Of a DNA stretch of 55,916 nt, positions 44,107-53,820 are shown one piece after another. The notes beneath the pieces were generated by a model. The model worked only from the letters and a program-made list of their open reading frames with translations, was not told the origin of the DNA and made no database searches. How positions within the stretch are numbered: position 1 is the first letter of the stretch; every line of letters starts with the position of its first letter. This stretch comes from Gemmatimonadaceae bacterium (lineage in GTDB: Bacteria; Gemmatimonadota; Gemmatimonadetes; Gemmatimonadales; Gemmatimonadaceae), in assembly GCA_030835125.1 (NCBI GenBank), contig JAUQWM010000047.1, positions 1 through 55,916 of the forward strand, in the 5' to 3' direction. The translations under genes and the position numbers were made by a program.

Positions 44107-44516
44107 CGCGATGTCGCCTCGACGTGCCGGGCGAAGTTGTCGAGGATGGCCTGCCATCCCTGACGCTGGAACTCGGCCGGGTTCTCGTTCTCGGTGTCGA
44201 AGGTCTCCCTCACCAGGACGCCATCAGCGTGCGGCGCGAATTCGACTTCGACCTCGCGGCCGTCGCCCATCCGGTAGGCGATGGATTGCCCCGGAACGAT
44301 GCGCGTGTAGGTGCCTTCGAAGTCGAACCCGGCGCTCCCGTCCTTCGCTTCCATGCGCGCCACGAACCTTCCGCCTTCGCGGAGATCGACGGTGCTCTGC
44401 GTGGTGTGCCAGTCGTCCCCGGCGGAATTCCACTGCTTGATGTCGGCGGGATCGCTCCACGCGTCCCACACCCGGTTCAGTCCGGCATTCACGGTCTTCT
44501 CGACGGTGATTTTCAT
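44103..44516 (-). CDS. SRPBCC (AHSA1-type) protein 1
   Basis: The 137-residue protein begins KITVEKTVNAGLNRVWDAWS and has WNSAGDDWHTTQ, DLREGGRFVARMEAKDGS and FDFEGTYTRIVPGQSIAYRM, the standard Activator-of-Hsp90-like SRPBCC pattern. GGAGA lies eight bases before the ATG. It is one of two SRPBCC genes in an operon headed by an ArsR regulator, a very common pairing. A 116-base gap separates it from the upstream small membrane gene. Confidence 0.9.
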   Translation of the reverse strand: MKITVEKTVNAGLNRVWDAWSDPADIKQWNSAGDDWHTTQSTVDLREGGRFVARMEAKDGSAGFDFEGTYTRIVPGQSIAYRMGDGREVEVEFAPHADGVLVRETFDTENENPAEFQRQGWQAILDNFARHVEATSR

Positions 44517-44632
44517 GGTCGTTCTCCGATTCTGGAAGGGTACACCCGTGCGTCGAATGAGTGACCCCGGAATCGACACGCCCGTGGCGACGTTCCTGGC
44601 ACAGACGCGGAGCGCCCTTCTGCCGCCCGCCC

Positions 44633-44875
44633 TCAGTCCCTCGCCTGGTGGAGGGTTCGACCCGTCGCGCCCGCGCTGCGACGCCTCGACGCATACGGCA
44701 GCACGAACAGGTACAGGCCCGTGAGCAGGAGCAGGGCCAGCGGCAGCAGCGGCGAGTAGGTCACCCACGCTGGAGGCGTTCCCCGAGCGAGGGCGATGAA
44801 GTTGGCGATGACCGTCGCCGTGAAGGCGATCGACAGCCAGCGGTGCACTTGCCGAATCGAAGTGTTCCAGTTCAT
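44633..44875 (-). CDS. Small two-helix membrane protein
   Basis: The 80-residue protein begins NTSIRQVHRWLSIAFTATVI and has two membrane segments separated by a short loop, with a basic tail. It starts in an ATGA overlap with the upstream SRPBCC gene, which supports real translation. I do not recognise a family. Confidence 0.7.
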   Translation of the reverse strand: MNWNTSIRQVHRWLSIAFTATVIANFIALARGTPPAWVTYSPLLPLALLLLTGLYLFVLPYASRRRSAGATGRTLHQARD

Positions 44876-45315
44876 GCCATCCTCCCGAGCAGGTCGACGA
44901 GTTTTCCGCCCATCATTCTCCAGCCGTAGCGTGCGCCGCCGAAGTTCTTCTTCTGGTCCGCCGCGAATCCCGACTGCACGAGGGACAGGCGAGTGCCCGT
45001 CGCCGTCGGCGTGAGCGTGAAGGTCACGACAGTGTCCAGCAGGTCGCCCACCACCCACGTGTAGCTGAGGGTGCGATGCGCCTCGACCTCGAGGATGCGG
45101 CAGTTCACGGTGCCGTCCCACCCGGGATGCGGCTGTGTCTTGAACGTGAATGCGGCCTGCGGCTCGAGCTGGAAATCGAGCACGGGCAGGAGCCATTCCG
45201 CGAGCAGGTCGGGATCGGTGAGGGCTCGCCACACCTTCTCCGGGGCATGCGCCAGGTCACACTCGAACGAAATGGAATTCGTCTGCGATGGCGCGGTCGT
45301 GTCGGTGAGTGTCAT
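44872..45315 (-). CDS. SRPBCC (AHSA1-type) protein 2
   Basis: The 147-residue protein has ISFECDLAHAPEKVWRALTD, PDLLAEWLLP and YTWVVGDLLDTVVTFTLTP, then WRMMGGKLVDLLGRM, the usual SRPBCC/AHSA1 layout. It overlaps the upstream ArsR gene and the downstream membrane gene by four bases each. Such ArsR-coupled SRPBCC proteins are thought to bind small hydrophobic ligands; the ligand is unknown. Confidence 0.9.
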   Translation of the reverse strand: MTLTDTTAPSQTNSISFECDLAHAPEKVWRALTDPDLLAEWLLPVLDFQLEPQAAFTFKTQPHPGWDGTVNCRILEVEAHRTLSYTWVVGDLLDTVVTFTLTPTATGTRLSLVQSGFAADQKKNFGGARYGWRMMGGKLVDLLGRMA

Positions 45316-45641
45316 CGGTCCATGTTCTTCAGCAATTGGTCGAGCCGATCGACGTGGTCCGCCCAGAAGGCGCGGTAGTGCTTGATCCAGTCGATGAGCG
45401 GCTTCATCCCCCGTGGCTCCACGCGGTAGTACACACAGCGCCCCTCGCGCCGGGCGTTCACCAGCCCGGCGTCCTTCAGGGCCGCGAGGTGCTGCGAGAC
45501 CGCCGGCTGCGAGATGTCGAAGCGCGAGGTGAGGTCCTTCACCGCCGATTCACCCCGGGTGAGCGACTCGAAGATCGCACGCCGACTCGGGTCGGCGAGC
45601 GCCTGGAAGATCCTGTTCTCCGCGACGACCCCACTGCGCAT
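45312..45641 (-). CDS. ArsR family transcriptional regulator
   Basis: The 109-residue winged-helix protein has IFQALADPSRRAIFESLTRG, FDISQPAVSQHLAALKDAGLV and ARREGRCVYYRVEP, the SdpR-like ArsR type that lacks metal cysteines and pairs with SRPBCC genes. It heads a six-gene operon. A near-perfect palindrome in its promoter suggests autorepression. The ATG at 45641 falls where transcription should start, so the mRNA is likely leaderless. Confidence 0.92.
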   Translation of the reverse strand: MRSGVVAENRIFQALADPSRRAIFESLTRGESAVKDLTSRFDISQPAVSQHLAALKDAGLVNARREGRCVYYRVEPRGMKPLIDWIKHYRAFWADHVDRLDQLLKNMDR

Positions 45642-45647
45642 GGACAA

Positions 45648-45676
45648 TTCATAAGTATGTACTTATGGCTTGTCAA
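45648..45676 (-). promoter_or_regulatory. arsR promoter with embedded operator
   Basis: On the - strand TTGACA (45676-45671) is followed by exactly 17 bases and TATGAA (45653-45648). Six bases later comes the ATG. CATAAGTA-TG-TACTTATG (45650-45667) is an inverted repeat covering the spacer and -10 box, the right place for an ArsR operator. Confidence 0.8.
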
Positions 45677-45734
45677 GTACGCTGCCGGCGTCGAACCTGC
45701 TCACCTCACGTGGGCGTCAGCCTGGGCCCTGGCC

Positions 45735-45953
45735 CTACGGGCTGTGACGCGCGCGCGACGACCGGATGGCGAGGATTCCTGCGGTGAGAACGACGGCGCC
45801 GACAAGTGCCCATGTGGTCGAGGGGCCCTGGACAGGCTCGCAGTTCGCAAAACAGAGAATGGGCCGCAGGTGCACGATCCCCAGTCCCTGCAGCAGCCAC
45901 AGCCCTCCCAGCAACACGCTGAGCACACCGGCAACAAGCGAAACCTTTCTCAT
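45735..45953 (-). CDS. Small membrane protein, two helices
   Basis: The 72-residue protein begins MRKVSLVAGVLSVLLGGLWL and has a second membrane segment (TTWALVGAVVLTAGILAI) and an external CFANC pair of cysteines between them. GGGGAGG lies seven bases before the ATG, a strong ribosome site. No family recognised. Confidence 0.7.
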   Translation of the reverse strand: MRKVSLVAGVLSVLLGGLWLLQGLGIVHLRPILCFANCEPVQGPSTTWALVGAVVLTAGILAIRSSRARHSP

Positions 45954-46293
45954 GTCCGTTGCCTCCCCTGGTGGGCGCGCCAGCCCTCATGGACACCCGA
46001 CCGTGTTCACACAAGCCGGTGCGGTTCCCCGGTGGCGGGGCGACTTCCGCTGCTACCCCGGCATCACGGCAAGGCACCCGGAGTGCACGGGTTTCACCGG
46101 CCTGTACGCATTGCGGCTCGTCCACGACAGCTCCAGCCTGATGCTGCCTGTGGCGACCGTTGCCGTGCCGAGCGGCACTCGTTACTGTCATATGGGAATC
46201 CAATAGGACCAACAGCATGCGTCCACGGAATGCCATGCGGGGCGTCGGGTTGCACCGCCGGGCCGATCCGCGGCGCCACTCGCCGGAGCACGC
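45954..46293. other. 340-base divergent intergenic region
   Basis: Only unconvincing reading frames are seen. It separates the small membrane gene from the DUF4386 pair and must hold two promoters. I could not place them. Confidence 0.4.
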
Positions 46294-47001
46294 TTGACCC
46301 GGAATACGAACGCTCGAATCGCCGGCATCACGTTTCTCCTGTATATCGCGGCGGGGATGGCGAGCATGGTGCTCTATGCCCGCGCCACCGACGGCGTTGG
46401 AGTCACCGGGAAGCTCGCGAGCATCGGACAGCATGGGCTGAACGTGCGACTCGCCGTCCTGCTCAGTCCCGTGATGAGCCTGTCGGCTATCGTCCTGGGC
46501 GTAACCCTCTGGGCGATTACGCGCGACCGGGATCGAGACCTGGCGATGCTGGCCCTGGCCTGTCGTGTCGCGGAGGGCATCGCCGGCGCGGACGTTTCGG
46601 GATTGCAGGGCCTGCTCTGGCTCGCGACGACACCAGGGGCTTCATCGATCGATCCAGGGGCGGCGTCCGCCCTCGGCGGATACTTCCTCAGGATGCAGGG
46701 CTCCTACGGAGTGAGCGCGACGTTCTTCGCCATCGGCAGCACGATCTTCTGCTGGTTGCTCCTCCGCGGCCGGATCATTCCCGTCGCACTCGCCTGGCTC
46801 GGGGTTGTTGCTTCCGTGCTCCTCGTCGTTTGTCTCCCACTGCAACTGGCCGGATTCCTCGGCGGACCGATCGTCTCGTACATCTGGCTGCCGATGCTCC
46901 TGTTCGAGGTGCCCCTGGCAGCCTGGCTGATCGTGAAGGGAGTCCCGCCCCTGTCGCCCGAACGACTGCCTGACGCCGTCGCGGGAATCATTCGTTCATA
47001 A
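46294..47001 (+). CDS. DUF4386 family membrane protein 1
   Basis: The 235-residue protein has about six membrane segments, beginning NARIAGITFLLYIAAGMASM. The layout matches DUF4386. It starts at TTG with GGAG five bases before it. The next gene, 10 bases later, has the same architecture. Function of the family is unknown. Confidence 0.75.
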   Translation: MTRNTNARIAGITFLLYIAAGMASMVLYARATDGVGVTGKLASIGQHGLNVRLAVLLSPVMSLSAIVLGVTLWAITRDRDRDLAMLALACRVAEGIAGADVSGLQGLLWLATTPGASSIDPGAASALGGYFLRMQGSYGVSATFFAIGSTIFCWLLLRGRIIPVALAWLGVVASVLLVVCLPLQLAGFLGGPIVSYIWLPMLLFEVPLAAWLIVKGVPPLSPERLPDAVAGIIRS

Positions 47002-47011
47002 AGGAACAGAC

Positions 47012-47746
47012 ATGGTGGAAGCATCGACGACGGATCGGTTGTCACCCAGGACGACCGCCAGGCTCGCCGGCGGGCTGTACCTGCTCACCATGGTGCTGGG
47101 TGGGTTCTCGCAGGGGTTCGTGAGCGACCGCCTCGTCGTGGTCGGCGACGCTGCGGCCACGGCGGCCAACATCGCAGCCAACACGTCCCTGTTCCGGCTT
47201 GGGTTCGCCATCTACCTGATCGAGATGGCGTGCCAGATCACGATGACGGCGCTCTTCTACGACCTGCTGAAGCCGGTGAGCAGGAGCGTCTCCCGCCTGG
47301 CCGCGATTTTCGGCCTCGTCGGCTGCACGATGAAGATCGTGAGCCGCCTGTTCTTCATCTCCCCGGTGCTCGTGCTGGGCGGCGCACCATACCTGAACGC
47401 CTTCCCCGTGGAGCAGTTGCATGCGCTGGCACTGCTCCTGCTTCGCGTGAACTACATGGGCGAGACGATCACGATGGTGTTCTTCGGCTTCTACGGCCTG
47501 CTGCTGGGCTACCTCATCTTCCGGTCCGGCTTCCTGCCGCGCTTCCTGGGTGTCTTGTCGGTGCTTGGAGGATTCGGTTGGCTCACCTACCTGAACGAGC
47601 CATTTGCGGCGCGGGTAGCCCCCGTCGTGCTTGGCGTCGCGCTTCTCGGTGCCCTGCCGAAGGTCTTATGGCTCCTCGTGGTCGGCGTGAACGAGGAGCG
47701 CTGGACCGCGCGCGCCGTCGCGGCAGAGACGTCGATGTGGCGATGA
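47012..47746 (+). CDS. DUF4386 family membrane protein 2
   Basis: The 244-residue protein begins RTTARLAGGLYLLTMVLGGF, a typical DUF4386 opening, and has about six membrane segments with FRLGFAIYLIEMACQITMTA and FGFYGLLLGYLIFRSGFLPR. It is a paralogue or family mate of the upstream gene, probably co-transcribed. Function unknown. Confidence 0.85.
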   Translation: MVEASTTDRLSPRTTARLAGGLYLLTMVLGGFSQGFVSDRLVVVGDAAATAANIAANTSLFRLGFAIYLIEMACQITMTALFYDLLKPVSRSVSRLAAIFGLVGCTMKIVSRLFFISPVLVLGGAPYLNAFPVEQLHALALLLLRVNYMGETITMVFFGFYGLLLGYLIFRSGFLPRFLGVLSVLGGFGWLTYLNEPFAARVAPVVLGVALLGALPKVLWLLVVGVNEERWTARAVAAETSMWR

Positions 47747-47893
47747 CGGTTCCACGCCATTGCACAAGGCGTGCGTGCTTCCGCGATGCGGCCATCTGAT
47801 CCGGATCGCTCACCCCGATGCGATGCTTCAGCCGCAGGTCGCAGTCACGCCGCGGCTAATGGCCGGATGGGCCTTCCTCAGTCACCGCGCGCT

Positions 47894-48349
47894 TCAGGCC
47901 TCGTCTCCTTCGGCCGTCGGTGACGTGTCCTGCAGGGCCGGGTGACGGGTGAATGACCAATGCGAGTGGAGTGATTCCCACGTTTCACCCTGACGCCGGT
48001 ATACGGCCGTTGAATTCCAGCGACTTCCGACGGACTCGACACCTTCGGCGTCGCTGATGTAGTTCACCAGGTTATACGTCAGCAGCGCCATGGTGCCCTC
48101 GACGACGACCTGCGGGTTGAGCATCTCGTAGCGCGCGATGTGAATCTGTCCGGTCCAGGGACGGTAGTACGCCTCCATGGCCTGGTGGCCGTCGATTCGA
48201 CGTTCGGTCGCGACGTCGAAATACGTGATGTCTTGCGCGTACAGGTCCAGGAAGCCGCCGGGATCACCCCTGCCCCAGCGGTCAAGGGCATCGCGCTCGA
48301 GCATGAGGATCTGTTCGGCAGGCGTTCCCGCGAAGACTCCATTGGTCAT
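47894..48349 (-). CDS. NTF2-like/SnoaL-type protein
   Basis: The 151-residue protein has the cone-fold pattern ILMLERDALDRWGRGDPGGF, YAQDITYFDVATERRIDGHQ and RWNSTAVYRRQGETWESLHS, as in DUF4440/SnoaL-like proteins. These are small enzymes or ligand binders; no activity can be deduced. It has no signal peptide, unlike the NTF2-like protein at 53175. Confidence 0.82.
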   Translation of the reverse strand: MTNGVFAGTPAEQILMLERDALDRWGRGDPGGFLDLYAQDITYFDVATERRIDGHQAMEAYYRPWTGQIHIARYEMLNPQVVVEGTMALLTYNLVNYISDAEGVESVGSRWNSTAVYRRQGETWESLHSHWSFTRHPALQDTSPTAEGDEA

Positions 48350-48424
48350 GCGATCCTCCAGTGCAACCAGAATGACGTGTTACAGCGACGGCTCGCAGCG
48401 TCCGCGAGTCCGGCCAGCGTTCCC

Positions 48425-48850
48425 TTACGGACCGTGGCGCGGGATGGCTTCCAGATCGGGCTCGACAAAGCGAGTGCGCGCCTCCGGGGAGAACAGCAAC
48501 GAGGCCGAGTAGTGGGTCAACATGATGCGGCTATCCAGCAGCACGGGGTTGGCGGCGATGAACGCATCGGCTGACGGTGCGGCCGGTGTGCGCTCCATGA
48601 AGTGTCGCACCGCGAGGATCCAGGACCGCGTCAGGGTCTCGTGGTACTTGGCAGCGTCAATCCGGTTTCGCTCGAGAAACCGGAGGAGGGCGTCGCGCAT
48701 CGCACCGGCAGCTCCATCATCGTCCCCTTCCGTCAGGTAGACGTAGGCGAGGCGAACGTGCGCCCGATGATCGAACTCCGCGGGCGTAACCCGACCTCCC
48801 TCGAAGTCGCTCCTGAAGGACCGGTCCTCGTCCGAGGCAGAATGCGGCAT
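48425..48850 (-). CDS. Conserved hypothetical protein
   Basis: The 141-residue soluble protein has EFDHRAHVRLAYVYLTEGDD and KYHETLTRSWILAVRHFME, with conserved His residues that could form an active site or metal site. I have no named family for it. GGAGA lies before the ATG at 48850; a TTG at 48868 is also in frame. Confidence 0.75.
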   Translation of the reverse strand: MPHSASDEDRSFRSDFEGGRVTPAEFDHRAHVRLAYVYLTEGDDDGAAGAMRDALLRFLERNRIDAAKYHETLTRSWILAVRHFMERTPAAPSADAFIAANPVLLDSRIMLTHYSASLLFSPEARTRFVEPDLEAIPRHGP

Positions 48851-48963
48851 TGCTGGTCTCCGGGTCAACGCCTGGGGGATTCGCTGTCAGCGGTGGGGTG
48901 CGCGTCGGCGATCGCACGGGAACACAATGTCATCCGCGGTGAGCACCATACAGGAGTTTCCCA

Positions 48964-49016
48964 TTATCGATATGGCACTTGCCGATAAACAGTACATGTA
49001 TTATCGATAAACAGTA
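48964..49016 (+). promoter_or_regulatory. Repeated TTATCGATAA operator-like sites upstream of DUF2975-XRE
   Basis: Three related sites occur in an A/T-rich patch: TTATCGATAT (48964), TTGCCGATAA (48979) and the perfect palindrome TTATCGATAA (49001). The last two are within a 12-base direct repeat CGATAAACAGTA with a 22-base period, about two helical turns. They are probably sites for the XRE regulator encoded downstream. Confidence 0.65.
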
Positions 49017-49049
49017 ATATTGACATTCTCCAAAGGCAGGATCATTCCA

Positions 49050-49568
49050 ATGAAAGAGTCCTCGCTGGATGCCCTCACCATGTCGCGTAAGCTGGTTCGC
49101 GCGCTGATCGTGCTCAATGTGGTGATGGGTGTGCTGATTCTCGCCCTGCTGGTCGCAAGCCTGGTCGCCAAAGGATTTGTCATGGAGGCGCTGGGCATGC
49201 AACCCGTGGGTGGATCCTCGCCGATGGCGGCGGGGCGAGTCGTCATGGTGATCGGCATTCTCTCCACGCCGCTCGCGCACGTGGTCCTGACGAGACTTCT
49301 GGACATCGTCAACACGGTGCGGCATGGCCCCTTCGTTCCCGTGAATGCTTCCCGCCTGCGGACGATGGGCTGGGCCCTGCTCGGCCTCGAGGTGCTGCAC
49401 CTCGGCGTCGGGGCTGTCTCCATGATGGTGTCGACGGATGCGCAGCCGATCAACCTGGGATGGAGCTTCTCCGCCACGCGCTGGCTTGCGGTGCTCCTTC
49501 TGTTCGTCCTCGCGCGGGTGTTCGAGCAGGGCACGCGGTTGCGCGAAGACCTCGAAGGGACGGTCTGA
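49050..49568 (+). CDS. DUF2975 family membrane protein
   Basis: The 172-residue protein has four membrane segments, with LVRALIVLNVVMGVLILALL first, and the family-typical VVLTRLLDIVNTVRHGPFVP and NASRLRTMGWALLGLEV. DUF2975 proteins are regularly followed by a small XRE regulator, as here two bases later. AGGA lies before the ATG. Function is unknown. Confidence 0.88.
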   Translation: MKESSLDALTMSRKLVRALIVLNVVMGVLILALLVASLVAKGFVMEALGMQPVGGSSPMAAGRVVMVIGILSTPLAHVVLTRLLDIVNTVRHGPFVPVNASRLRTMGWALLGLEVLHLGVGAVSMMVSTDAQPINLGWSFSATRWLAVLLLFVLARVFEQGTRLREDLEGTV

Positions 49569-49570
49569 CC

Positions 49571-49813
49571 ATGGCCATCCTCGTCAGGCTCGACGACGTA
49601 CTCCACGAGCGGCGGATGACACTGACCGAACTCTCTGACCGCATCGGCATCACCCTCGCCAACCTGTCGGTGCTCAAGACGGGGAAGGCACGCGCGATCC
49701 GGTTCTCCACACTCGACGCCATTTGCGAGGCGCTCCAGTGCCAGCCTGGTGACCTGCTGGCTCACCACGACGGGGCTGACCGCAGCACGCCGGCCACACA
49801 CACACCGGAATGA
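49571..49813 (+). CDS. XRE-family (YozG-like) transcriptional regulator
   Basis: The 80-residue protein is mostly a helix-turn-helix: VLHERRMTLTELSDRIGITL, ANLSVLKTGKARAIRFSTLD and AICEALQCQPGDLL. It starts two bases after the DUF2975 stop and overlaps the next gene by ATGA. It probably controls its own operon through the repeats upstream of DUF2975. Confidence 0.92.
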   Translation: MAILVRLDDVLHERRMTLTELSDRIGITLANLSVLKTGKARAIRFSTLDAICEALQCQPGDLLAHHDGADRSTPATHTPE

Positions 49814-50238
49814 CGTCCATGACCGAGGTTTCAACCGCACGACTCAACGTCCTGAGAGCGACCTACCTGTTCATCGCGGTCGGGTTGGGCGCCGTCATCG
49901 GACCGCGCCTGCTCTTTCCTCCGGACAAGGTCGCCCACATGACCGGCGTGGTCTGGAGCGTGCTCGGTGCCGTCGGGTTGCTCGCGCTCCTGGGGATTCG
50001 CCATCCACTCAAGATGCTCCCCCTGCTCTTTTTCGAGCTGGCGTGGAAGACCATCTGGATCATCGTCATCTGGCTTCCGCTCTGGCTGGGCGACCGTGTC
50101 GACGTGAATGCGGCCGCGACGATGAGGGAAAACCTCCTGGGCGTTGTCCTGATCCCAATCGTCGTCCCGTGGGGCTACGTGATCCGGCAGTACCTGGGGA
50201 CGCCGGGAGACCGATGGCGCGACAGCAAGCCGACGTGA
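49810..50238 (+). CDS. Four-helix membrane protein
   Basis: The 142-residue protein has four membrane segments (ATYLFIAVGLGAVIGPRLLF, VVWSVLGAVGLLALLGI, LLFFELAWKTIWIIVIWLPL, LLGVVLIPIVVPWGYVI). It overlaps the XRE gene as ATGA, so it is the third gene of that operon. No family recognised. Confidence 0.75.
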   Translation: MTSMTEVSTARLNVLRATYLFIAVGLGAVIGPRLLFPPDKVAHMTGVVWSVLGAVGLLALLGIRHPLKMLPLLFFELAWKTIWIIVIWLPLWLGDRVDVNAAATMRENLLGVVLIPIVVPWGYVIRQYLGTPGDRWRDSKPT

Positions 50239-50340
50239 TTGGATCAGCGCCTGTCGCCGTGCGCCACAGCGCAACACGACGCCGACAGGCGGCGCGGGCA
50301 GAACGACTCCGCAGCAGTTCACGGCGACACCGGCTACGTT

Positions 50341-51051
50341 ATGGGGATGGCTGCCGCATCCCCTCTCTCTCCGGTTAGGCGCCCGGACTGCGTTCCTCCG
50401 GCCGAGGCCGATCCGTGCCCGCTGTGTAGCGCGTCTCCGGTCAGCACCTTTCATGAGGATGCCAGCGCCACCTATTTCCGGTGCGATGTGTGTGCACTCG
50501 TCTTCCTGCAGCGGGCCCGTTGGCCCACGCCGCTCCGCGAGGTGCTGCGATATCAGGAGCACCGCAACGACTTCGGAGATCCGCAGTACCTCGGGTTCCT
50601 GCGGCGGCTGGCCGATCCGCTCCGGGATCGCCTGGCACCGGGAGCCTGCGGCCTTGATTTCGGTTGTGGACCGCAGCCCGTGCTGGCGGCGTTTCTCTCC
50701 GAGGCCGGATACCCCACGGCGTGCTACGACCCGCTCTTCCATCCCGATGCCTCGGTCCTGGCGAAGCGGTACGACTTCATCGCCTGCTCCGAGGTGCTCG
50801 AGCACGTGCATGATCCCGGCGCGCTGCTCGAGCGGTTCGCGTTGCTGCTCGCCGATGGAGGCCTCCTCGGCATCATGACACGGTTTCACGGCATCGAGGC
50901 GCCATTCGCTACCTGGTGGTATCGCCGCGACCCGACGCACGTCTGCTTCTACAGTGCCGACACGATGCGCTGGATTGCCGGCGCGCGGGCGTGGACCGTG
51001 GAGTTCCCGATCCCGCACGTTGCCCTCTTCAGCGTCACCGGGGACGCCTGA
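50341..51051 (+). CDS. Zinc-ribbon class I methyltransferase
   Basis: The 236-residue protein starts with a zinc-binding pair (CPLC and CDVC, 21 residues apart), followed by a methyltransferase fold with GLDFGCGPQPVLAAFLSEAG and DFIACSEVLEHVHDPGALLE. This is the layout of Methyltransf_23-type proteins preceded by a rubredoxin-like ribbon. The substrate is unknown. The next gene, prfC, starts 38 bases later, and a methyltransferase for a release factor or ribosomal protein is only a guess. An ATG at 50347 is also possible. Confidence 0.8.
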   Translation: MGMAAASPLSPVRRPDCVPPAEADPCPLCSASPVSTFHEDASATYFRCDVCALVFLQRARWPTPLREVLRYQEHRNDFGDPQYLGFLRRLADPLRDRLAPGACGLDFGCGPQPVLAAFLSEAGYPTACYDPLFHPDASVLAKRYDFIACSEVLEHVHDPGALLERFALLLADGGLLGIMTRFHGIEAPFATWWYRRDPTHVCFYSADTMRWIAGARAWTVEFPIPHVALFSVTGDA

Positions 51052-51089
51052 CGGGTGCACGCCTGCCTGGATGGGTCGGGTTGAATACC

Positions 51090-52697
<1,608 letters not shown>

Positions 52698-52715
52698 GTG
52701 TGGCGAAGTGCGACC

Positions 52716-52759
52716 CCGGAGCCATCCTGAGCCTCGGGCCTCGAGCATCAGGGCTCCGG
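52716..52759. repeat. Heptad array inside an 8-bp inverted repeat
   Basis: CCGGAGCC (52716-52723) and GGCTCCGG (52752-52759) enclose exactly 28 bases. These fit four degenerate heptads; in the frame from 52728 they read TGAGCCT CGGGCCT CGAGCAT CAGGGCT. The element lies between the convergent prfC and DUF2200 genes and may act as a terminator. Confidence 0.7.
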
Positions 52760-52772
52760 CGCCCCTGGACGG

Positions 52773-53123
52773 TTACCCTCGCAGGATCTTCTCCATGGGC
52801 CTGCCCCTGGCCAGTTCATCCACCAGTTTGTCCAGGTACCGGATCTCCCGCATAGTCGGGTTCTCGATGTCCTCTATGCGAACGCCGCAGACAACCCCGG
52901 TGATCTTGCGCGCGTTGGGATTGAGCGCCGGCGCCTCGCGGAAGAAGGTCTCCAGGTCCGTGCCCCGCGTGATCTGCTCCGCGACCATGCGCTGACTGTA
53001 GCCCGTCAGCCAGCAGATGACCTGGTCCACTTCGTTCTTCGTGCGCCCTTTCTTCTCCGCTTTCCGGACATAGAGCGGATACACGCTCGCAAAGGGCATT
53101 CGGAACACGCGGTGGGTACTCAT
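52773..53123 (-). CDS. DUF2200 family protein
   Basis: The 116-residue protein reads [60 protein letters not shown] and [20 protein letters not shown], matching DUF2200 along its full length. The family is small, cytosolic and of unknown function. It is a single gene. Confidence 0.93.
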   Translation of the reverse strand: MSTHRVFRMPFASVYPLYVRKAEKKGRTKNEVDQVICWLTGYSQRMVAEQITRGTDLETFFREAPALNPNARKITGVVCGVRIEDIENPTMREIRYLDKLVDELARGRPMEKILRG

Positions 53124-53174
53124 GGATTCCTCGGCGCATCACGAGCCTGACGGAAGCGACGCCCGGGGCTCCGG

Positions 53175-53645
53175 CTAGCCCGTGGGAGGCTGCCGAGGGA
53201 CTGGGGTCACCATGTCGCGGTAGAACAGCCACGTTCCATCCGCCTGCCGCAAACGGATGTCCAGGTAGCGGCCGACAACGATGGGAGGGCCACCGCCGTC
53301 GGGGGTGATCGTTGAGTGCCCCATCACGAACGCCATGTCGCCACGCCCCCGGATCTCGTCGATGTGGAGTTCTCGGGCCGCAGTCCACGGTTGCGTCGAC
53401 TGGAGCCACTTCAGAATGGCCGGCCTCCCCTCATATCTGGCCGTTGGAAACTGGAGAACTGCGTCTTCCGTGAACGTGGCCGCCACATCCTCCCATTGTC
53501 CAGCCCTCACGCCCGCGACCCAGCGTTCTGACGTCGCCCGGATCGCCGCAATATCGCTCGCCGACAACTCGCTCGGTGCTGCAGTTCGCTCACAACCAGA
53601 CACACAGAGAACGACCGCGAGCGCCACCAATCGGACGAAGCTCAT
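53175..53645 (-). CDS. NTF2-like (DUF4440) lipoprotein
   Basis: The 156-residue protein has a lipobox VSGC after a short signal, then the cone fold: IRATSERWVAGVRAGQWEDV, ATFTEDAVLQFPTARYEGRP and LDIRLRQADGTWLFYRDMV. It is probably anchored on the outside of a membrane. Function unknown. Its promoter region carries a CGTTAGGC (53689, - strand). Confidence 0.85.
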   Translation of the reverse strand: MSFVRLVALAVVLCVSGCERTAAPSELSASDIAAIRATSERWVAGVRAGQWEDVAATFTEDAVLQFPTARYEGRPAILKWLQSTQPWTAARELHIDEIRGRGDMAFVMGHSTITPDGGGPPIVVGRYLDIRLRQADGTWLFYRDMVTPVPRQPPTG

Positions 53646-53820
53646 CAGATATCCCCTTGTGCCTGGTTCGAACGTATGTCGCTCGTCCGCCTAACGGATT
53701 GCAGTTCAGCTGCAGCGGATCCAATAGGATCGTGCGGTGGACATGAGCGAAGCGGGCGCCTCTGCGCGCTCCGCCGCCTGCCGCAACGTCTGCCGGGCCT
53801 CGGCCTGCACAAGACGATGG

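Noticed and set aside
45766-46206. Open frame in the divergent gap before the DUF4386 genes
   Set aside because: Low-complexity composition, no ribosome site, no recognisable motif, and it overlaps the well-supported 72-residue gene on the other strand.
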